Shown here piece by piece: positions 5,697-6,286 of a stretch of 6,286 bases of DNA; position 1 is the first letter of the stretch, and each line of letters opens with the position of its first letter. Source of the stretch: Caulobacter sp. (GTDB taxonomy: Bacteria > Pseudomonadota > Alphaproteobacteria > Caulobacterales > Caulobacteraceae); assembly GCA_028291125.1 (NCBI GenBank), contig JAQGIN010000067.1, forward strand, positions 1 to 6,286. The letters are read 5' to 3'. The notes below the pieces were generated by a model. The model did not search any database and was not told the origin of the DNA. It saw only the letters and a list, made by a program, of their open reading frames with translations. The translations under genes were made by a program, and so were the position numbers.

Positions 5697-6286
5697 GCGG
5701 TCTCCAGGGCTTCCAAACGCCCCACCAGGGGCGCTTCCAAGACGCCGCCCAAGCTCATCTTGGCGGCGGTGTCGATCGTGACCCGGGCGATCTGGCCGAT
5801 CAGCTGGTCGGGTCCGGTGGCGTGCACCGCCTGCAGATAGGGACTGCGGCCGAGGATTTGACCGGGGTTGCGGCCTTTTTTCTCGAACAGCACGGGAATG
5901 GTGCGGCCAACCACGCCCTGGTTGAAGGCCTTCTGCTGCTCGTCGAGCAGGGTCTGCAGCCGCGCCAGGCGCTCGGCCTTGACCTCTTCGGCCACCTGGC
6001 CGGGCATGGCCGAGGCCGGGGTGCCGGGGCGGCGGGAATATTTGAAGCTGAAGGCGCTGGCGTAGCCGACGTCGGCGATCAGCTGCAGGGTGGCCTCGAA
6101 ATCGGCGTCGCGCTCTCCGGGGAAGCCGACGATGAAATCGCCCGACAGCGCCAGGTCCGGCCGCGCGGCGCGGACCGTCTCGATCAGCCGCCGATAGCTG
6201 TCGGCGGTGTGGTCGCGGTTCATGGCCTTGAGGATGCGGTCGCTGCCCGACTGCACCGGCAGGTGCAGATAGGGCATCAGCTCCGG
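5693..6286 (-). CDS. miaB: tRNA-2-methylthio-N6-dimethylallyladenosine synthase, C-terminal part
   Basis: The last 197 residues of a radical-SAM methylthiotransferase that adds the 2-methylthio group to i6A37 in tRNAs reading codons that start with U. The gene enters the window already open, so the N-terminal UPF0004 domain and the cysteines for both iron-sulfur clusters lie outside. What is visible is the end of the radical-SAM barrel (PYLHLPVQSGSDRILKAMNR, SGDFIVGFPGE, FSFKYSRRPGTPA), a charged helix, and a TRAM RNA-binding domain in about the last 70 residues. HLPVQSGS and the wording around it fit MiaB better than RimO or MtaB, and the phoH-ybeY neighbours are the standard MiaB context. 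The stop (5695-5693) overlaps the phoH start. In a full-length family of about 440-460 residues this is a little under half. Confidence 0.95.
   Translation of the reverse strand, partial: PELMPYLHLPVQSGSDRILKAMNRDHTADSYRRLIETVRAARPDLALSGDFIVGFPGERDADFEATLQLIADVGYASAFSFKYSRRPGTPASAMPGQVAEEVKAERLARLQTLLDEQQKAFNQGVVGRTIPVLFEKKGRNPGQILGRSPYLQAVHATGPDQLIGQIARVTIDTAAKMSLGGVLEAPLVGRLEALETA
5702..5705 (-). promoter_or_regulatory. Shine-Dalgarno site for the phoH TTG start
   Basis: GGAG on the minus strand lies 5 nt before TTG (5696-5694), inside the last codons of miaB. It supports a TTG start that reads MSRTPEFLPL and overlaps the miaB stop. Confidence 0.6.

Noticed and set aside
4722..5840. A 372-codon open frame on the plus strand
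   Set aside because: Antisense to phoH and the end of miaB, of the same low-complexity composition; the minus-strand genes are unmistakable.
1..6286. A novel defence, mobile or accessory system
   Set aside because: Every gene belongs to a known conserved family in a known order, composition is uniform apart from promoter regions, and there are no transposase, integrase, repeat-array or attachment-site signals.

Overview
The window is a block of conserved housekeeping genes from a GC-rich alphaproteobacterium. All six genes lie on the minus strand. Third codon positions are nearly always G or C. The gene order and the protein sequences (MetK MSRSSYIFTSESVSEGHPDK, the alphaproteobacterial small XRE regulator between lnt and metK) point to Caulobacterales, most likely Caulobacter or a close relative. 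That placement rests on recognition, not on a search.

In transcription order, from high to low coordinates, the genes are: the 3' part of miaB (6286-5693), phoH/ybeZ (5696-4746), ybeY (4738-4256), a corC/ybeX-type CBS protein (4249-3365), lnt (3368-1767), a Cro/CI-type HTH regulator (1738-1316), and metK (1214 to beyond position 1). The first five are packed like one operon: miaB and phoH overlap as TTGA, corC and lnt overlap as GTGA, and the other junctions are 6-7 nt. This is the known miaB-ybeZ-ybeY-ybeX-lnt cluster: tRNA thiomethylation, a PhoH ATPase, the 16S rRNA/ribosome-quality endoribonuclease YbeY, the CBS protein YbeX/CorC linked to magnesium and ribosome physiology, and apolipoprotein N-acyltransferase.

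The last two genes look separately regulated. The end of lnt (about 1764-1805) is AT-rich and contains two overlapping sigma73-like promoter candidates that would serve the HTH gene. The 101-nt gap between the HTH gene and metK (1215-1315) holds a near-perfect 20-bp A/T-rich palindrome over a possible -10 element, followed by a strong GC hairpin just upstream of the metK TTG start. MetK makes S-adenosylmethionine, the cofactor of the radical-SAM enzyme MiaB and of cellular methyltransferases, so transcriptional control at that gap is plausible.

Three of the five visible start codons are not ATG (metK TTG, phoH TTG, lnt GTG). I see no mobile element, CRISPR array, tRNA/rRNA, pseudogene or novel defence-like system. 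The points worth a second look are regulatory and sit in 1215-1315 and 1739-1805.
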